Notes: generated from the sequence alone by a model not told the origin. Positions 47,514 to 56,895 are shown, counted from the first letter of the stretch. The stretch: DNA of 64,000 nt from Methanothermobacter sp. K4 (GCF_022014235.1 NZ_JAKLTD010000003.1:20685-84684), one strand, 5' to 3'. Numbers and translations are program-made.

Positions 47514-47819
47514 TTACCTCTCTCTGACACAGAAGTACTCAGATACCTCATCTTCAGATAATCTGTGCTCCCTCCATACCTCACACCCACTGCAGAGGCA
47601 CTCCTCATGGGGATCTATATCGGTACAGAGGGCCTTACCTGTGGAACAGTATACCCCCGGTACCCTGTCGGTGTCCATGCGCATGGCACTGTCAAGGTCC
47701 TGCTGGGTTATGAGGAGCATTATCTTTTTCTTATCCGCCACGCACTGACTCTTACTCTGGACTGGACACTCAAGGCAGAGGCACCTTCTGATGTTTTCCA
47801 TGCTGAAGTCAACCTGCAT
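47514..47819 (-). CDS. DUF2769 family cysteine-rich protein
   Basis: A 101-aa protein with the DUF2769 signature: MENIRRCLCLECPVQSKSQC near the N-terminus, then CSTGKALC and CLCSGCEVW, about ten Cys in all, suggesting metal binding. It has no signal peptide. ATG 47819 follows GGTGATGGC. The family is found in methanogens and has no assigned function to my knowledge. No operon partner is evident. Confidence 0.8.
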   Translation of the reverse strand: MQVDFSMENIRRCLCLECPVQSKSQCVADKKKIMLLITQQDLDSAMRMDTDRVPGVYCSTGKALCTDIDPHEECLCSGCEVWREHRLSEDEVSEYFCVRER

Positions 47820-47927
47820 GCCATCACCGTAGCTGTATATGTGTCTGCTTCCACTTCATCTTTACCATAACCTCGAAAAATTTCAATTAATAATCATGAT
47901 AAACAGAATTTTTTTCAGAAAAACCAC

Positions 47928-47940
47928 TGTTATTTAAAAC
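47928..47940 (+). promoter_or_regulatory. TATA box for the DUF2193 gene
   Basis: TGTTATTTAAAAC lies about 115 nt before the DUF2193 start, giving a leader of roughly 90 nt that contains two overlapping hairpins. Confidence 0.45.
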
Positions 47941-48010
47941 TTTTGTCTTGTAACTTTTAGAAACTGATATTAATGAAGGTGATCTACTTAATATCGGTAT
48001 AATGTGGTCA

Positions 48011-48041
48011 ACCGGCACTGAGCCGGTAGGCATTTCTACCG
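48011..48041 (+). promoter_or_regulatory. Overlapping alternative hairpins in the DUF2193 leader
   Basis: ACCGGC (48011-48016) can pair with GCCGGT (48022-48027). CGGTAG (48024-48029) can instead pair with CTACCG (48036-48041), which directly abuts the AAGGTGAT ribosome site. The two stems share bases 48024-48027, so they exclude each other. The ligand or signal is unknown. Confidence 0.5.
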
Positions 48042-48052
48042 AAGGTGATCTA

Positions 48053-49552
48053 ATGGCTGAGTTATATGAGAAAATGGTAAAAGAGGCCATGATGGCCCAG
48101 AAAGCCGACGTGGAAACCATAAAAAAGAATAGGGGAAAAGAGTTTAAAATAAAGGATACAAAGGCCTACCTGGACGTTGTGCAGGACATGAAGGCTGTCG
48201 GAGACCAGAGCAAGGCAGTGATAGACCTGCACAGGGACTCAGTGAAGGCCCACTATGAGATACTTGACAGCCTTACAGACACCATAAGACCAGAGGATGA
48301 CCCCTTTGTTGAACACTACCAGACACCAGTGGTCCTGGAGATACTGAGGGACGAGGACAGTGAATTTGATAGGAGCCTTGAGGCATTCATAGATGCAATA
48401 GGAAGGGCAGATGCCCTCATAGGAAGGGAGGCAATAAGAAGGTATGGAGGATTCTATGGGCCAACCTGTGTGGTTGACTTCGCCCTCATGCCAGGAAGCA
48501 CAAGCAACGTGGTGAACAGGATCCTCAAAGAAACAGATATACCCGAGATGCACAAACAGGCGATCCTCTCAGCAAAATCATGGGGTATGAACACCTCCTA
48601 TGGTATAGGAGAGGTATTCGCAAATGAGATTGAAAACGGGGCAACCGCTGCAGAGGCGGCAGAGAAGGAAATAGAGATGGTGAAATACATCTACCAGGAA
48701 CCTGTTGAGGCACAGGCAAAACTCATGGACGACCATGGACATGAATCCTTCGATGTGAGGGAGTACATGTCCCGCTACAGGAAGGAGATGGAGGGGACTG
48801 TAAAGGCCGCCATTGATGATGGGGTGCACTATGGCAACATACTCACGGTACCGGCCTACTGTGTCGGCGACATATCACACCACATAGCCCAGTCCACCTA
48901 CAACATGTGCAAGGATGATGTGGTGATGGCCATAATCGAGGCAACAACTGGGGTTATGGAAAGCACACTGAACAGTGCAGTCAGCTCATTTAAGAGCGAA
49001 TATGATGTGCTGAGCCTTGCAACAGGTTCATCTGCATGTGCGGTTGAGTACATACTTGAACTCGACGGATTCAACGCCATCGGTGTTGTTGACCTCCTCA
49101 CCAAGAGATTCCACAACTATGTCCAGTTATACCCCACAAGGGGGGCCGCAGCTGAACTCCACAACAGTGACTTCATGGACATGATATACCGTGGATGGAC
49201 CCACCTGGATGAGGCAAGGAGAATGCTAAATGGAGCAGAGGGTCCCCTTGAGCCGGTGGTTGCCGGACATAAGGTTGACCTCTCACCGATACATGAAAAC
49301 GAGGTTATAATGAACCCGCAGCGCTACACATACCCTGCCTGCGCAATAACCGTGAGGTTCTCAGCCCTCATGAGACTTGCCGATTACCCATGCCTCCTTA
49401 CAAGTGAACCAGTAACAGCAACCCTCATGACCAACATAATCGCACTCCATAAGGATAGCGCAGCATCACCTGCAAGGACCTGTAAGAACTGTGCAGCGGC
49501 AGCACTGGTGGACTTCAGGCACAACCACTGCCAGTGGAGAGAGGCTGTATAG
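48053..49552 (+). CDS. DUF2193 family protein
   Basis: A 499-aa conserved methanogen protein. ATG 48053 follows AAGGTGATCTA; an ATG at 48002 lies within the structured leader. No membrane segments. Conserved-looking stretches are FYGPTCVVDFALMPGSTSN, TVPAYCVGDISHHIAQSTY and TSEPVTATLMTN. The C-terminus has several Cys (CKNCAAAAL, HNHCQW), a possible metal site. I know of no established function for DUF2193. It is followed by DUF2180 and aqpM in the same direction. Confidence 0.8.
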   Translation: MAELYEKMVKEAMMAQKADVETIKKNRGKEFKIKDTKAYLDVVQDMKAVGDQSKAVIDLHRDSVKAHYEILDSLTDTIRPEDDPFVEHYQTPVVLEILRDEDSEFDRSLEAFIDAIGRADALIGREAIRRYGGFYGPTCVVDFALMPGSTSNVVNRILKETDIPEMHKQAILSAKSWGMNTSYGIGEVFANEIENGATAAEAAEKEIEMVKYIYQEPVEAQAKLMDDHGHESFDVREYMSRYRKEMEGTVKAAIDDGVHYGNILTVPAYCVGDISHHIAQSTYNMCKDDVVMAIIEATTGVMESTLNSAVSSFKSEYDVLSLATGSSACAVEYILELDGFNAIGVVDLLTKRFHNYVQLYPTRGAAAELHNSDFMDMIYRGWTHLDEARRMLNGAEGPLEPVVAGHKVDLSPIHENEVIMNPQRYTYPACAITVRFSALMRLADYPCLLTSEPVTATLMTNIIALHKDSAASPARTCKNCAAAALVDFRHNHCQWREAV

Positions 49553-49582
49553 CCTCAAAACACTTCTTTTTCAGGTGATGGT

Positions 49583-49792
49583 ATGAAATGCTATGTATGT
49601 GCAGAGCAGGGAAAGGATACCGATGCTGTGGCCATATGCATTGTCTGCGGTATGGGCCTCTGCACTGAACACGCAATACGTGAGGAAACAGAGGTATGGA
49701 GTGGCGGCTACCCATTCCCTGCAGAGAAGGTCAGGGGAACCCTGCCCAGGATACTCTGCCCCTACTGCTACAACGTCATGAAGGAGGACTAG
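49583..49792 (+). CDS. DUF2180 family zinc-binding protein
   Basis: A 69-aa protein after AGGTGATGGT. Eight Cys/His candidates (CYVCAEQ, CIVCGMGLCTEHA, CPYC) suggest two zinc sites, as in B-box or ribbon folds. Its stop lies one base before the aqpM start and its end supplies the aqpM ribosome site. Function unknown. Confidence 0.8.
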   Translation: MKCYVCAEQGKDTDAVAICIVCGMGLCTEHAIREETEVWSGGYPFPAEKVRGTLPRILCPYCYNVMKED

Positions 49793-49793
49793 C

Positions 49794-50534
49794 ATGGTAT
49801 CCCTTACAAAAAGGTGCATAGCTGAGTTTATAGGAACCTTCTTCCTGGTGTTCTTTGGTGCCGGGTCAGCCGCAGTAACACTCATGATAGCATCGGGTGG
49901 CACATCCCCCAACCCATTCAATATTGGAATAGGGCTCCTTGGGGGCCTCGGGGACTGGGTTGCGATAGGCCTCGCCTTTGGTTTTGCAATAGCTGCCAGC
50001 ATATATGCCCTGGGAAACATCTCGGGCTGCCACATAAACCCGGCAGTTACCATAGGGTTGTGGTCTGTTAAGAAGTTCCCTGGACGTGAAGTCGTACCCT
50101 ACATCATCGCACAGCTCCTTGGAGCTGCATTCGGGAGCTTCATATTCCTCCAGTGTGCCGGTATAGGAGCGGCCACCGTTGGCGGGCTGGGGGCAACAGC
50201 ACCATTCCCTGGGATCAGCTACTGGCAGGCAATGCTTGCAGAGATAGTTGGTACATTCCTCCTCATGATCACCGCAATGGGTGTTGCCGTTGATAGGAGG
50301 GCCCCTAAGGGATTTGCAGGGATAGTTATAGGGCTCACGGTTGCCGGTATAATCACAACACTGGGTAACATAAGTGGAAGCTCACTGAACCCGGCACGTA
50401 CCTTCGGTCCCTACCTCAATGACATGATCTTCGCAGGCACTAACCTCTGGAACTACTACCCCATCTATGTCATAGGCCCCATTGTGGGGGCGGTTCTTGC
50501 AGCACTCACCTACCAGTATCTCACATCGGAATAA
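49794..50534 (+). CDS. aqpM: Aquaporin AqpM
   Basis: A 246-aa MIP-family channel for water and possibly glycerol, H2S or CO2. Both NPA boxes are present (SGCHINPAVTIG and SGSSLNPARTFG), and there are six membrane helices. The sequence is close to the structurally known M. marburgensis AqpM from memory, differing at some positions. The ribosome site GAAGGAGGACTAGC overlaps DUF2180, so the two are coupled. Confidence 0.95.
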   Translation: MVSLTKRCIAEFIGTFFLVFFGAGSAAVTLMIASGGTSPNPFNIGIGLLGGLGDWVAIGLAFGFAIAASIYALGNISGCHINPAVTIGLWSVKKFPGREVVPYIIAQLLGAAFGSFIFLQCAGIGAATVGGLGATAPFPGISYWQAMLAEIVGTFLLMITAMGVAVDRRAPKGFAGIVIGLTVAGIITTLGNISGSSLNPARTFGPYLNDMIFAGTNLWNYYPIYVIGPIVGAVLAALTYQYLTSE

Positions 50535-50570
50535 CTCACCTTTATTTTTTAGGAGATAAATATCATAGAC

Positions 50571-50923
50571 TCATCCTGTAAGCGCGACGCATATGGTCCC
50601 CACGACATTTTCTTTGATGGGTGTTTCTGTGAGGATGGCATTTGTCAAACCTATGAGGTTGAATCCCGGTGTGAAAAGTGCGCTGATCAGCAGTGTCACG
50701 GTAAAGCCATGATCATAGCATCCACCAGCGTCTCTGATAACCCCCTTCAAACCGGTCATGGACAGTATAGCCATGATATCTGAAATGAGAATACAGGCCG
50801 CTGAATCAATAGGGTCCCCTGAGACAGCATAGAAGAATGTGGTCACCCTGCAGCCACCTGATAGAACTATAGCTGCAGTTATGGCAAAAACCGCCACTAG
50901 AGTTTATAAACATTATATTTCAT
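50571..50923 (-). pseudogene. Small exported protein gene with probable frameshift
   Basis: The minus strand has GAGGAG (50931-50936) and ATG 50923, opening MKYNVYKL, then a TAG at 50897-50899. Directly after, in another frame, comes VAVFAITAAIVLSGGCRVTTFF, a hydrophobic segment with a lipobox-like end, continuing to LTG at 50571. Adding one base near 50900 joins these into a single signal-peptide-bearing protein of about 116 aa. The open part alone (50571-50897) has no ribosome site and a TATA-like run overlaps the join. I do not recognise the family. Confidence 0.45.
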
Positions 50924-51012
50924 AGCTTTTCTCCTCTTTTAAAAAATAATTGGTTTCTGTTGTATTAACTAGGAATTTTGGAGTGTTTTTGTGTTCCATG
51001 TGCTTGATGTTA

Positions 51013-51492
51013 TCAGCTGTTTATTTTCTCAATGTAGACGACTTTTATCATGGGGAGTTCTTTATCTTTGAGTTCAGGCGTGGTTGTGTCCTCTGCAGGG
51101 TAGAAGTATTCACCATATGCTTTTATATGGTCTCCCTTTTTTATTGGGGTTGTTCCGGCGTAGCTTAGGAGTATGTAGTCTGGTGTAGTGTTGATCTTGA
51201 GGGCAATGAAGGTTTCCTGCGGTTTGACACCGTATGATTCCCCCTTTTTATACACTGTTCCCTCAACCCAGACCTTCTGACCGTTGAGGGCGTATGGATT
51301 CTCCCTTGAAGTGGAAAGGTCAATTGCACGGCACTCCTCCTTATATTTCACGGCTTCAGCGCCTGTTAAGGGTTTAGCGAGATTATCCCCACTGGATGGA
51401 AGGGGAATACCTGTTATAAGAAGCTCACTCACCCCGTAACCCACAAAAAAGCCAGCAAGAAGACCAAGAATCAGAAAATGCCTTCTATCCAT
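51013..51492 (-). CDS. Membrane-anchored protein with OB-like domain
   Basis: A 159-aa protein; ATG 51492 follows GAGGTGAAAAGT. MDRRHFLILGLLAGFFVGY is a single N-terminal membrane helix preceded by a twin-Arg pair, which resembles but does not prove a Tat signal. The rest is a beta-rich domain with NGQKVWVEGTVYKKGESYG and KKGDHIKAYGEYFYPAE, which looks like an OB fold. It begins 5 nt after the C39 peptidase ends, so they are one operon. Confidence 0.65.
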   Translation of the reverse strand: MDRRHFLILGLLAGFFVGYGVSELLITGIPLPSSGDNLAKPLTGAEAVKYKEECRAIDLSTSRENPYALNGQKVWVEGTVYKKGESYGVKPQETFIALKINTTPDYILLSYAGTTPIKKGDHIKAYGEYFYPAEDTTTPELKDKELPMIKVVYIEKINS

Positions 51493-51497
51493 ACTTT

Positions 51498-52352
51498 TCA
51501 CCTCTTAATGGCTATGACTCTTAGTTCATAGTGCGGATCATAGACTCTGTACCAGCCCCATACTTCTCTGTAAAGTGGAAAAGTTCCAAATATTGTATGT
51601 ATACCTCCTACAACCTCTTTGTGCCACCCACAGACCCACCGATATTCTACACGCACGTATACTTTCCTGTATTCCGTGTAGCTTGTGTGATATCTTCCTT
51701 TTATGTTTTCAATTTTTTCTGGCGATGGTTCTTCTGTGGTGTTTTCTGAGATGTTATCCCCTGTTCCGTCCGCTGATGTGCTGTTTCCAGTTATGAGTAG
51801 TGCTACACCACTGTATTCCTCTTTAAATTCTTCAAGCGGTCTTGATATCTTCCCGAGGCTGGGGTCTGCCAGTGAAACTGTCTCATTATCCACATCTCTT
51901 ATGACACTGTAATGACCGTCCATGTAGACTATCATCCCAGGTTTCAGGTTTTCTACAGAAACCCTCTTTGCGACTGCATTCACGCCTTTTGCCTTTGCTG
52001 CTTTGATGAGTCCCTCCATTGTTGTTCCGTCTTCTGTGGTCTCGGCGAGGTCTGCGAGTTCGTCTTCGGTTGTGTTTATTCTGAGGTTCTGGAGTAGTGT
52101 GGCGAGTGCTGCCGGCCCGCAGGTGTAGTTCCTGGTCTGCATAACCACTCCTGTGGTGTCGGCTGTGATGTTATCGTCTATGGTGAACTCTGCTGGATCC
52201 GTGAAGTTCCCTTCAGGGTTATCTGCTGTGGATAGTTCCATGGGATCGGTGGGGTTGTTGTTATCCTGTGGGGTTTCTGCGGCCGCAGCAGCGTTAAAGG
52301 ATACTGCGAATGTGAAGAGAATCAGCAAACCCCAAAGAAACGACTTTCTCAT
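51498..52352 (-). CDS. Secreted C39-family peptidase
   Basis: A 284-aa protein with signal peptide (LWGLLILFTFAVSFNAAAA), an acidic linker and a C39 domain: MQTRNYTCGPAALATLLQNL holds the catalytic Cys near residue 77, MDGHYSVIRDVDNETVSLADP the His and Asp. After the domain, a Ser/Thr-rich linker leads to a Tyr/Trp-rich C-terminal module (VRVEYRWVCGWHKEVVGG). C39 enzymes usually cut double-glycine leaders inside ABC exporters, but this one is free and secreted. It could cut surface proteins or pseudomurein peptides; both are inference. Confidence 0.8.
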   Translation of the reverse strand: MRKSFLWGLLILFTFAVSFNAAAAAETPQDNNNPTDPMELSTADNPEGNFTDPAEFTIDDNITADTTGVVMQTRNYTCGPAALATLLQNLRINTTEDELADLAETTEDGTTMEGLIKAAKAKGVNAVAKRVSVENLKPGMIVYMDGHYSVIRDVDNETVSLADPSLGKISRPLEEFKEEYSGVALLITGNSTSADGTGDNISENTTEEPSPEKIENIKGRYHTSYTEYRKVYVRVEYRWVCGWHKEVVGGIHTIFGTFPLYREVWGWYRVYDPHYELRVIAIKR

Positions 52353-52761
52353 CCATCATCACCACCATAAACTGATAATAAACCTATAAGAAAAACTCAT
52401 ATATATTACGATTCACTTTTAATGTATTAACACATGAAGGATCCTTCAGCATCACTCACCTGGACTCTGTGATAATCAGCAATATGGATATTAAACCTCT
52501 CAGAGAATCCCCCCGTGACCATGCTGCCCCTTGAAGTACTGGACTGTTATATTGATATTTTCAGTGTCTTTTTTTCTGGATTTGATGTTATTGGCTCTTT
52601 TTCTCCATGTAAAAGGCCGATTGCTGAGCGTATCAATTTATTCTAGTTCATGGTGTTCAGCCAGGGATTTTACTGAAATCAGAAAATAAGGTGTATGTCC
52701 CCTGGAGATTCAGGTCATGGTAATTAACCGAATTATTATCCTGGAGACATGATTTCTATAA
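52353..52761. other. 409-nt intergenic region
   Basis: On the minus strand CGTAATATATATGAG (52398-52410) is the likely TATA box for the C39 peptidase gene. The rest, 52430-52750, shows no open frame with a ribosome site, no clear repeat and no recognised RNA. Scattered T-runs at 52568-52573 and 52601-52605 are the only features. Confidence 0.4.
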
Positions 52762-54135
52762 CTAAAGGTTCCTTTTCATGGTAGCAATCTGTTCTTCCCT
52801 TCTCTTGAGGCGGGTTGATAGGAGGAAGATCGTTACGGCGACAAACACAAGGAGGAGGAAAGAATACCTGTAACCACCGGTTCCTCCAATGGATGCCACA
52901 ACACCCCCAATCATGGCGCCCCCCACCAGTTGCCCGGCACTTGAAAGTATATTCAGGAGGGCCTGCCCGGAGGCCCTGTGTTCAGGGGGAGCCTCAGAAA
53001 GCATTATGTACCTCAGGGGGGCCCCTATAACTGTTATGAGGCCAAGGCCCATGAGAACCTCTGCCAGTATGAAGAGTCCCAGGGTGGATGATAGAAGGGC
53101 CATCATCAGGCACCCTGTTATAAGTATGAGGCTACCTGAGACCATCACGGTCCTTGACCCCACCCTGTCAAGCAGGAAACCGATAACAGGTGCCCCAAGG
53201 GTCATTGTCATAACAAATGGAAGTAAACTGAAACTGGCCATGGATTCTGATAGTGAAAGGGCCAGAAGGGCGTAACTTGGTATGAAGACGATGGCCGACT
53301 GTGACAGGCCATTACCTGCGGATATCGCAGTTGCAATCCTGACCTCCCTTTCCCTCAGGAGGTCAACCTGTATTATGGGGTCCCCGGCACTGTTTTCAAC
53401 GCGCCAGAGGATGGGTAGAAGTGCTATGGCGATTAAAAGGGGAAGTGACACGATTGGCCTTGTGATACTCCCGGGGATATCTGCCGTGTCAAGCTGGTTG
53501 ATGCCAATGGCCAGTGATGTGACAAGTATGGCGAGTATGATGGTCCCCAGGACATCAAAACCACCCTCATCATCCTTAACCGTGACGGGGAGTATGAAGA
53601 ACCCTGCTATAACAATGATGGCTGCCACCGGGATGTTGATGAGGAACAGCCACTCCCACCCGTAGGGGAGTATGAAGCCTGCAAGCACGGGACCTGCTAT
53701 TGATGAGAAACCGAACACCGATCCGATGATACCGAGCGCCCTGCCGCGGCTCTCAGGGGGGAACGTGTCCCCTATGAATGCACTTGCAACAGGGAAGATA
53801 CCCCCGGCACCGAATCCCTGAAGGGATCTTCCGAGGATGAGAAGGGGATATGATGGTGATAGTGCTGTTATGGCGGATCCCGCTGCAAAGAGGGTTATGT
53901 CAAGGATGTAAATGTTTCTCCGACCGTACCTGTCTGAGAGCTTTGCCATGACAGGTGTTCCCACCATGAAGAAGAGTATGTATGATGCAAACATCCAGGA
54001 TGCAAGGCGGGGGTCCACATGGAATGATTTCTCGATTGCAGGAAGCGCCGGGCCGATTATACCTATATCGAGCGCCCCCATGAAGACTCCGGCAAAGAGA
54101 AGCACCAGTATTATGTTCCTGCTTTTTGTGTCCAT
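52762..54135 (-). CDS. MFS transporter, DHA2 (EmrB/QacA) type
   Basis: A 457-aa exporter-type protein with about 14 hydrophobic segments. FMGALDIGIIGPALPAI in helix 1 is the DHA motif LDxTIVNxALP in modified form, and KLSDRYGRRNIY is the conserved cytoplasmic loop A. GSVFGFSSIAGPVLAGFI matches motif C of antiporters. It would expel drugs or metabolites using the ion gradient; the substrate is unknown. No partner gene is adjacent. Confidence 0.88.
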   Translation of the reverse strand: MDTKSRNIILVLLFAGVFMGALDIGIIGPALPAIEKSFHVDPRLASWMFASYILFFMVGTPVMAKLSDRYGRRNIYILDITLFAAGSAITALSPSYPLLILGRSLQGFGAGGIFPVASAFIGDTFPPESRGRALGIIGSVFGFSSIAGPVLAGFILPYGWEWLFLINIPVAAIIVIAGFFILPVTVKDDEGGFDVLGTIILAILVTSLAIGINQLDTADIPGSITRPIVSLPLLIAIALLPILWRVENSAGDPIIQVDLLREREVRIATAISAGNGLSQSAIVFIPSYALLALSLSESMASFSLLPFVMTMTLGAPVIGFLLDRVGSRTVMVSGSLILITGCLMMALLSSTLGLFILAEVLMGLGLITVIGAPLRYIMLSEAPPEHRASGQALLNILSSAGQLVGGAMIGGVVASIGGTGGYRYSFLLLVFVAVTIFLLSTRLKRREEQIATMKRNL

Positions 54136-54267
54136 ATGAAATATTCAGTGTTCAACTGATAAATCTTTTATCAATTTCAAGGGGGAAAAGAAGGTTTAGA
54201 ATTTCGTGGTTTAGGGATTTGCGAAAAAGTGTATAGGATTTTGAAAAAGAAAAAGTTTCAGCGAATC

Positions 54268-56127
54268 TCACTGGTTTATGAGTTTAAGTCCAGTGATCTC
54301 CGCTGTATTGGTGTCCAGTGCACGCAGGTCATCAGGGCTGAATTTCCTTATGTCGTCGTGGCCTGCAAGCTGTGCCAGCATCTTGGCCTCCTCGGTCATG
54401 GACTTTATGTAATTGGCAACCCTTCTGGCTGCAAGGTCCACGTCCATCCTCTCCCTGAGGACAGGGTCCTGTGTTGCCACACCAACAGGACACTTACCGG
54501 TGTAGCACATGCGGCAGGCACGGCATCCCATGGCGATCATTGCACCGGTACCGATGTAGACTGCATCTGCACCCATTGCCATTGCCTTGGCTACGTCGGC
54601 ACCGCTCCTGATACCACCTGTTATGATGAGGTCAACCTCATCCTTGAGCCCGATATCATTGAGGCCGTTAACCGCCTGCACAAGGGCAGCAAGTGTCGGA
54701 ACACCTGTATGCTCTATCACAACCTCAGGTGCAGCACCTGTTCCACCCTCCATTCCATCAACTGAGATCACATCTGCACCGGCCTCGGCGGCGATCTGGA
54801 CGTCCTCGTAGACCCTTCCAGGTCCAAGTTTGACAACAATCGGTACCCTCCAGTCGGTGACCTCCCTGAGGAGTTCTATGTGCTTTGCAAGGTCACCCTC
54901 CCTTGTGGCGTCAAGGAAACGGGCAGGGCTGAGGGCATCTGTTCCTTCGGGTATTCCACGGATCTTTGCAACCTCAGGGCTCACCTTCTCTGCCAGGAGG
55001 TGCCCCCCCATTCCTGGCTTTGCGCCCTGACCTATCTTGACCTCGATTGCATCTGCCACGTTGAGGTAGTCTGAGGATACACCGAAGCGGCCGCTGGAGT
55101 ACTGTACCATGAGGTTATCTGCAAGTTCCCTCTCCTCGGGGAGCATTCCACCCTCACCTGTGTTGGCGCAGGATCCCACGAGGGATGTGCCCTTGGCCAT
55201 GGCCAGTTTGCTCTCCTTGCTGAGGGCACCGAAGGACATACCCGCGATGAGTACAGGGGTCTGGAGGACCAGTGGTTCCTCTGCGAATCTGTCACCCAGC
55301 ACCACGCTGGTGTTGCAGGGCTCCCTGTACTTGTCAACAGGGGGAATTGATGCCTGGGCAGGGAGTATTATTATATCGTCAAAGTTTGGGAGCCTCCTTT
55401 CTGTACCGAATCCCCTGAGGACATATTTACCTGCCTTGGATGTGTACCGGATATCCGCGATTGTCCTTGGGTCCCATATGCTTCCTGCACCGGTTGGCAG
55501 AAGAACCGGGCATGCTGCGAGGCATGAACCGCACATGATACACTTGGTCTTATCTATCTCGGCATGGTCCTCGACGATCTCTATTGCGTCTGTGGGACAG
55601 ACTATTTCACAGGTACCGCAGAATACGCAGAGTCCCTGTGTTGCTGCTGCAAGGTCTGATGATGGTGATGAGGGTGTTATGGATGATGCGCTGGGTTTTT
55701 TGATTTCAAAGCCCCTCTGAATGTCGTTCACGTACTCCATAACGTCAAGGGCCTCCAGGCAGCCCTGTTCACAGGCAGCCACACATGCAGGTGTATCCCC
55801 AGGGGCTTCCATGCACTGCTGGTCGCACTTAACCATTCCATCCTCTGTGTAGGTTATGGCACCTATGGGGCACATGAGCATGCAGAGTTTGCAGCCCACA
55901 CATGACTCCTGGCTGATTTTCACCGCACCGTTTTCCCTCTGGATGGCATCCCTGAAGCATCCCCTTGCACATGATGGGTCAACACACTGCTGGCATACAA
56001 TTGCATGGTATCCCGTGTCCATCTTGTTGAGGAATATGGCACTTCTTCCAAGGACCTCCTCACAGGCCTCCACACACTTGTTGCACCCGTCACATTTTTC
56101 AGGTTCTGTTAAGAGTATCTGCACCAT
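54268..56127 (-). CDS. Glutamate synthase-like FMN domain protein with ferredoxin domains
   Basis: A 619-aa protein. The first 240 residues carry five ferredoxin-like Cys clusters (e.g. CDGCNKCVEAC, CVGCKLCMLMCP, CVFCGTCEIVCP, CIMCGSCLAACP). The remainder is the FMN/2-oxoglutarate barrel of glutamate synthase, with GQGAKPGMGGHL, VKLGPGRVYEDV, VDGMEGGTGAAP and CRACRMCYTGKCPVGVAT, the [3Fe-4S]/[4Fe-4S] site. It is preceded by the GXGXG-domain gene at 56137. No glutaminase domain is present, so ammonia or an unlinked subunit would be the nitrogen source, or the reaction differs. Confidence 0.85.
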   Translation of the reverse strand: MVQILLTEPEKCDGCNKCVEACEEVLGRSAIFLNKMDTGYHAIVCQQCVDPSCARGCFRDAIQRENGAVKISQESCVGCKLCMLMCPIGAITYTEDGMVKCDQQCMEAPGDTPACVAACEQGCLEALDVMEYVNDIQRGFEIKKPSASSITPSSPSSDLAAATQGLCVFCGTCEIVCPTDAIEIVEDHAEIDKTKCIMCGSCLAACPVLLPTGAGSIWDPRTIADIRYTSKAGKYVLRGFGTERRLPNFDDIIILPAQASIPPVDKYREPCNTSVVLGDRFAEEPLVLQTPVLIAGMSFGALSKESKLAMAKGTSLVGSCANTGEGGMLPEERELADNLMVQYSSGRFGVSSDYLNVADAIEVKIGQGAKPGMGGHLLAEKVSPEVAKIRGIPEGTDALSPARFLDATREGDLAKHIELLREVTDWRVPIVVKLGPGRVYEDVQIAAEAGADVISVDGMEGGTGAAPEVVIEHTGVPTLAALVQAVNGLNDIGLKDEVDLIITGGIRSGADVAKAMAMGADAVYIGTGAMIAMGCRACRMCYTGKCPVGVATQDPVLRERMDVDLAARRVANYIKSMTEEAKMLAQLAGHDDIRKFSPDDLRALDTNTAEITGLKLINQ

Positions 56128-56136
56128 TTAAACCAC

Positions 56137-56805
56137 CTAACCGTAGAATGGACGTATCTCCTTGCGCTGTATTTTTTTGAATTCCTCTGGAGAGGCGTCT
56201 ATTGAGTATCTGCTGAAGAGTGATGATAGCTTGTCCAGGTCGTTCCTTTCAGGTTCCATGACCTTTGCATTGGTTCCGGTTTCGAATTCTCCACCAACGT
56301 ATATGTTGCCGCCGATTATCCAGTCACCTATATCCTTACCTGTGTCACCCGTTATTATGAGGTCTCCGCTCAGCATGTAGAGACCTGCAAGGTCACCTAT
56401 GTCTCCATCGATTATGATTACACCGCCCTTGTTGAGCTGCCCGATTCCATCACCTGCGTCTCCATGGACGACTATTGTCCCGTTGTAGGTTCCAAAACCC
56501 ACACCATCGTCTGCATCGCCATGGACGATTATTTCCCCCGCAGTCATGTTGTTGCCGACGTATCTCCCGGTTTTTCCATGAATCTCTATCTTTGGTCCGT
56601 GGTTGAGGGCTCCAACGAAGTCACCGAACCGTCCACTGAGGATGAACTCTGCATCCTCCCTTATACCCACAACAATGGAGTCCAGTTCAGCGTTGCTCTC
56701 TATGCTGAATTTCTTTATGTTCTCCCTCAGCCCTTCCTTTATCTTCCTGTTGATGTCCCTTGTTGAGAGACCATCACCTGCGATTTTCATCTCCTGAACA
56801 GTCAT
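56137..56805 (-). CDS. GXGXG-domain protein, glutamate synthase domain 3
   Basis: A 222-aa protein with a right-handed beta-helix of repeated G-x-x-x-G units (GKTGRYVGNNMTAGEIIVHG, HGDAGDGIGQLNKGGVII, GDTGKDIGDWIIGG). In bacterial glutamate synthase this domain holds the ammonia-producing and synthase domains together. It ends 9 nt before the ferredoxin/FMN gene. The third component (class II glutaminase) is not upstream: the next gene is divergent. Start at ATG 56805. Confidence 0.85.
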   Translation of the reverse strand: MTVQEMKIAGDGLSTRDINRKIKEGLRENIKKFSIESNAELDSIVVGIREDAEFILSGRFGDFVGALNHGPKIEIHGKTGRYVGNNMTAGEIIVHGDADDGVGFGTYNGTIVVHGDAGDGIGQLNKGGVIIIDGDIGDLAGLYMLSGDLIITGDTGKDIGDWIIGGNIYVGGEFETGTNAKVMEPERNDLDKLSSLFSRYSIDASPEEFKKIQRKEIRPFYG

Positions 56806-56895
56806 CTAACATCCCCTGTTATTTAGTCTTCTTTGGTGAACATTTTCCACATGTGATAATTTAAGGATTCCCATTTCTGGAAATCAGATGTATAC

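Noticed and set aside
54268..56805. Calling the locus a complete glutamate synthase
   Set aside because: The glutaminase domain is absent from both genes and from the upstream sequence.
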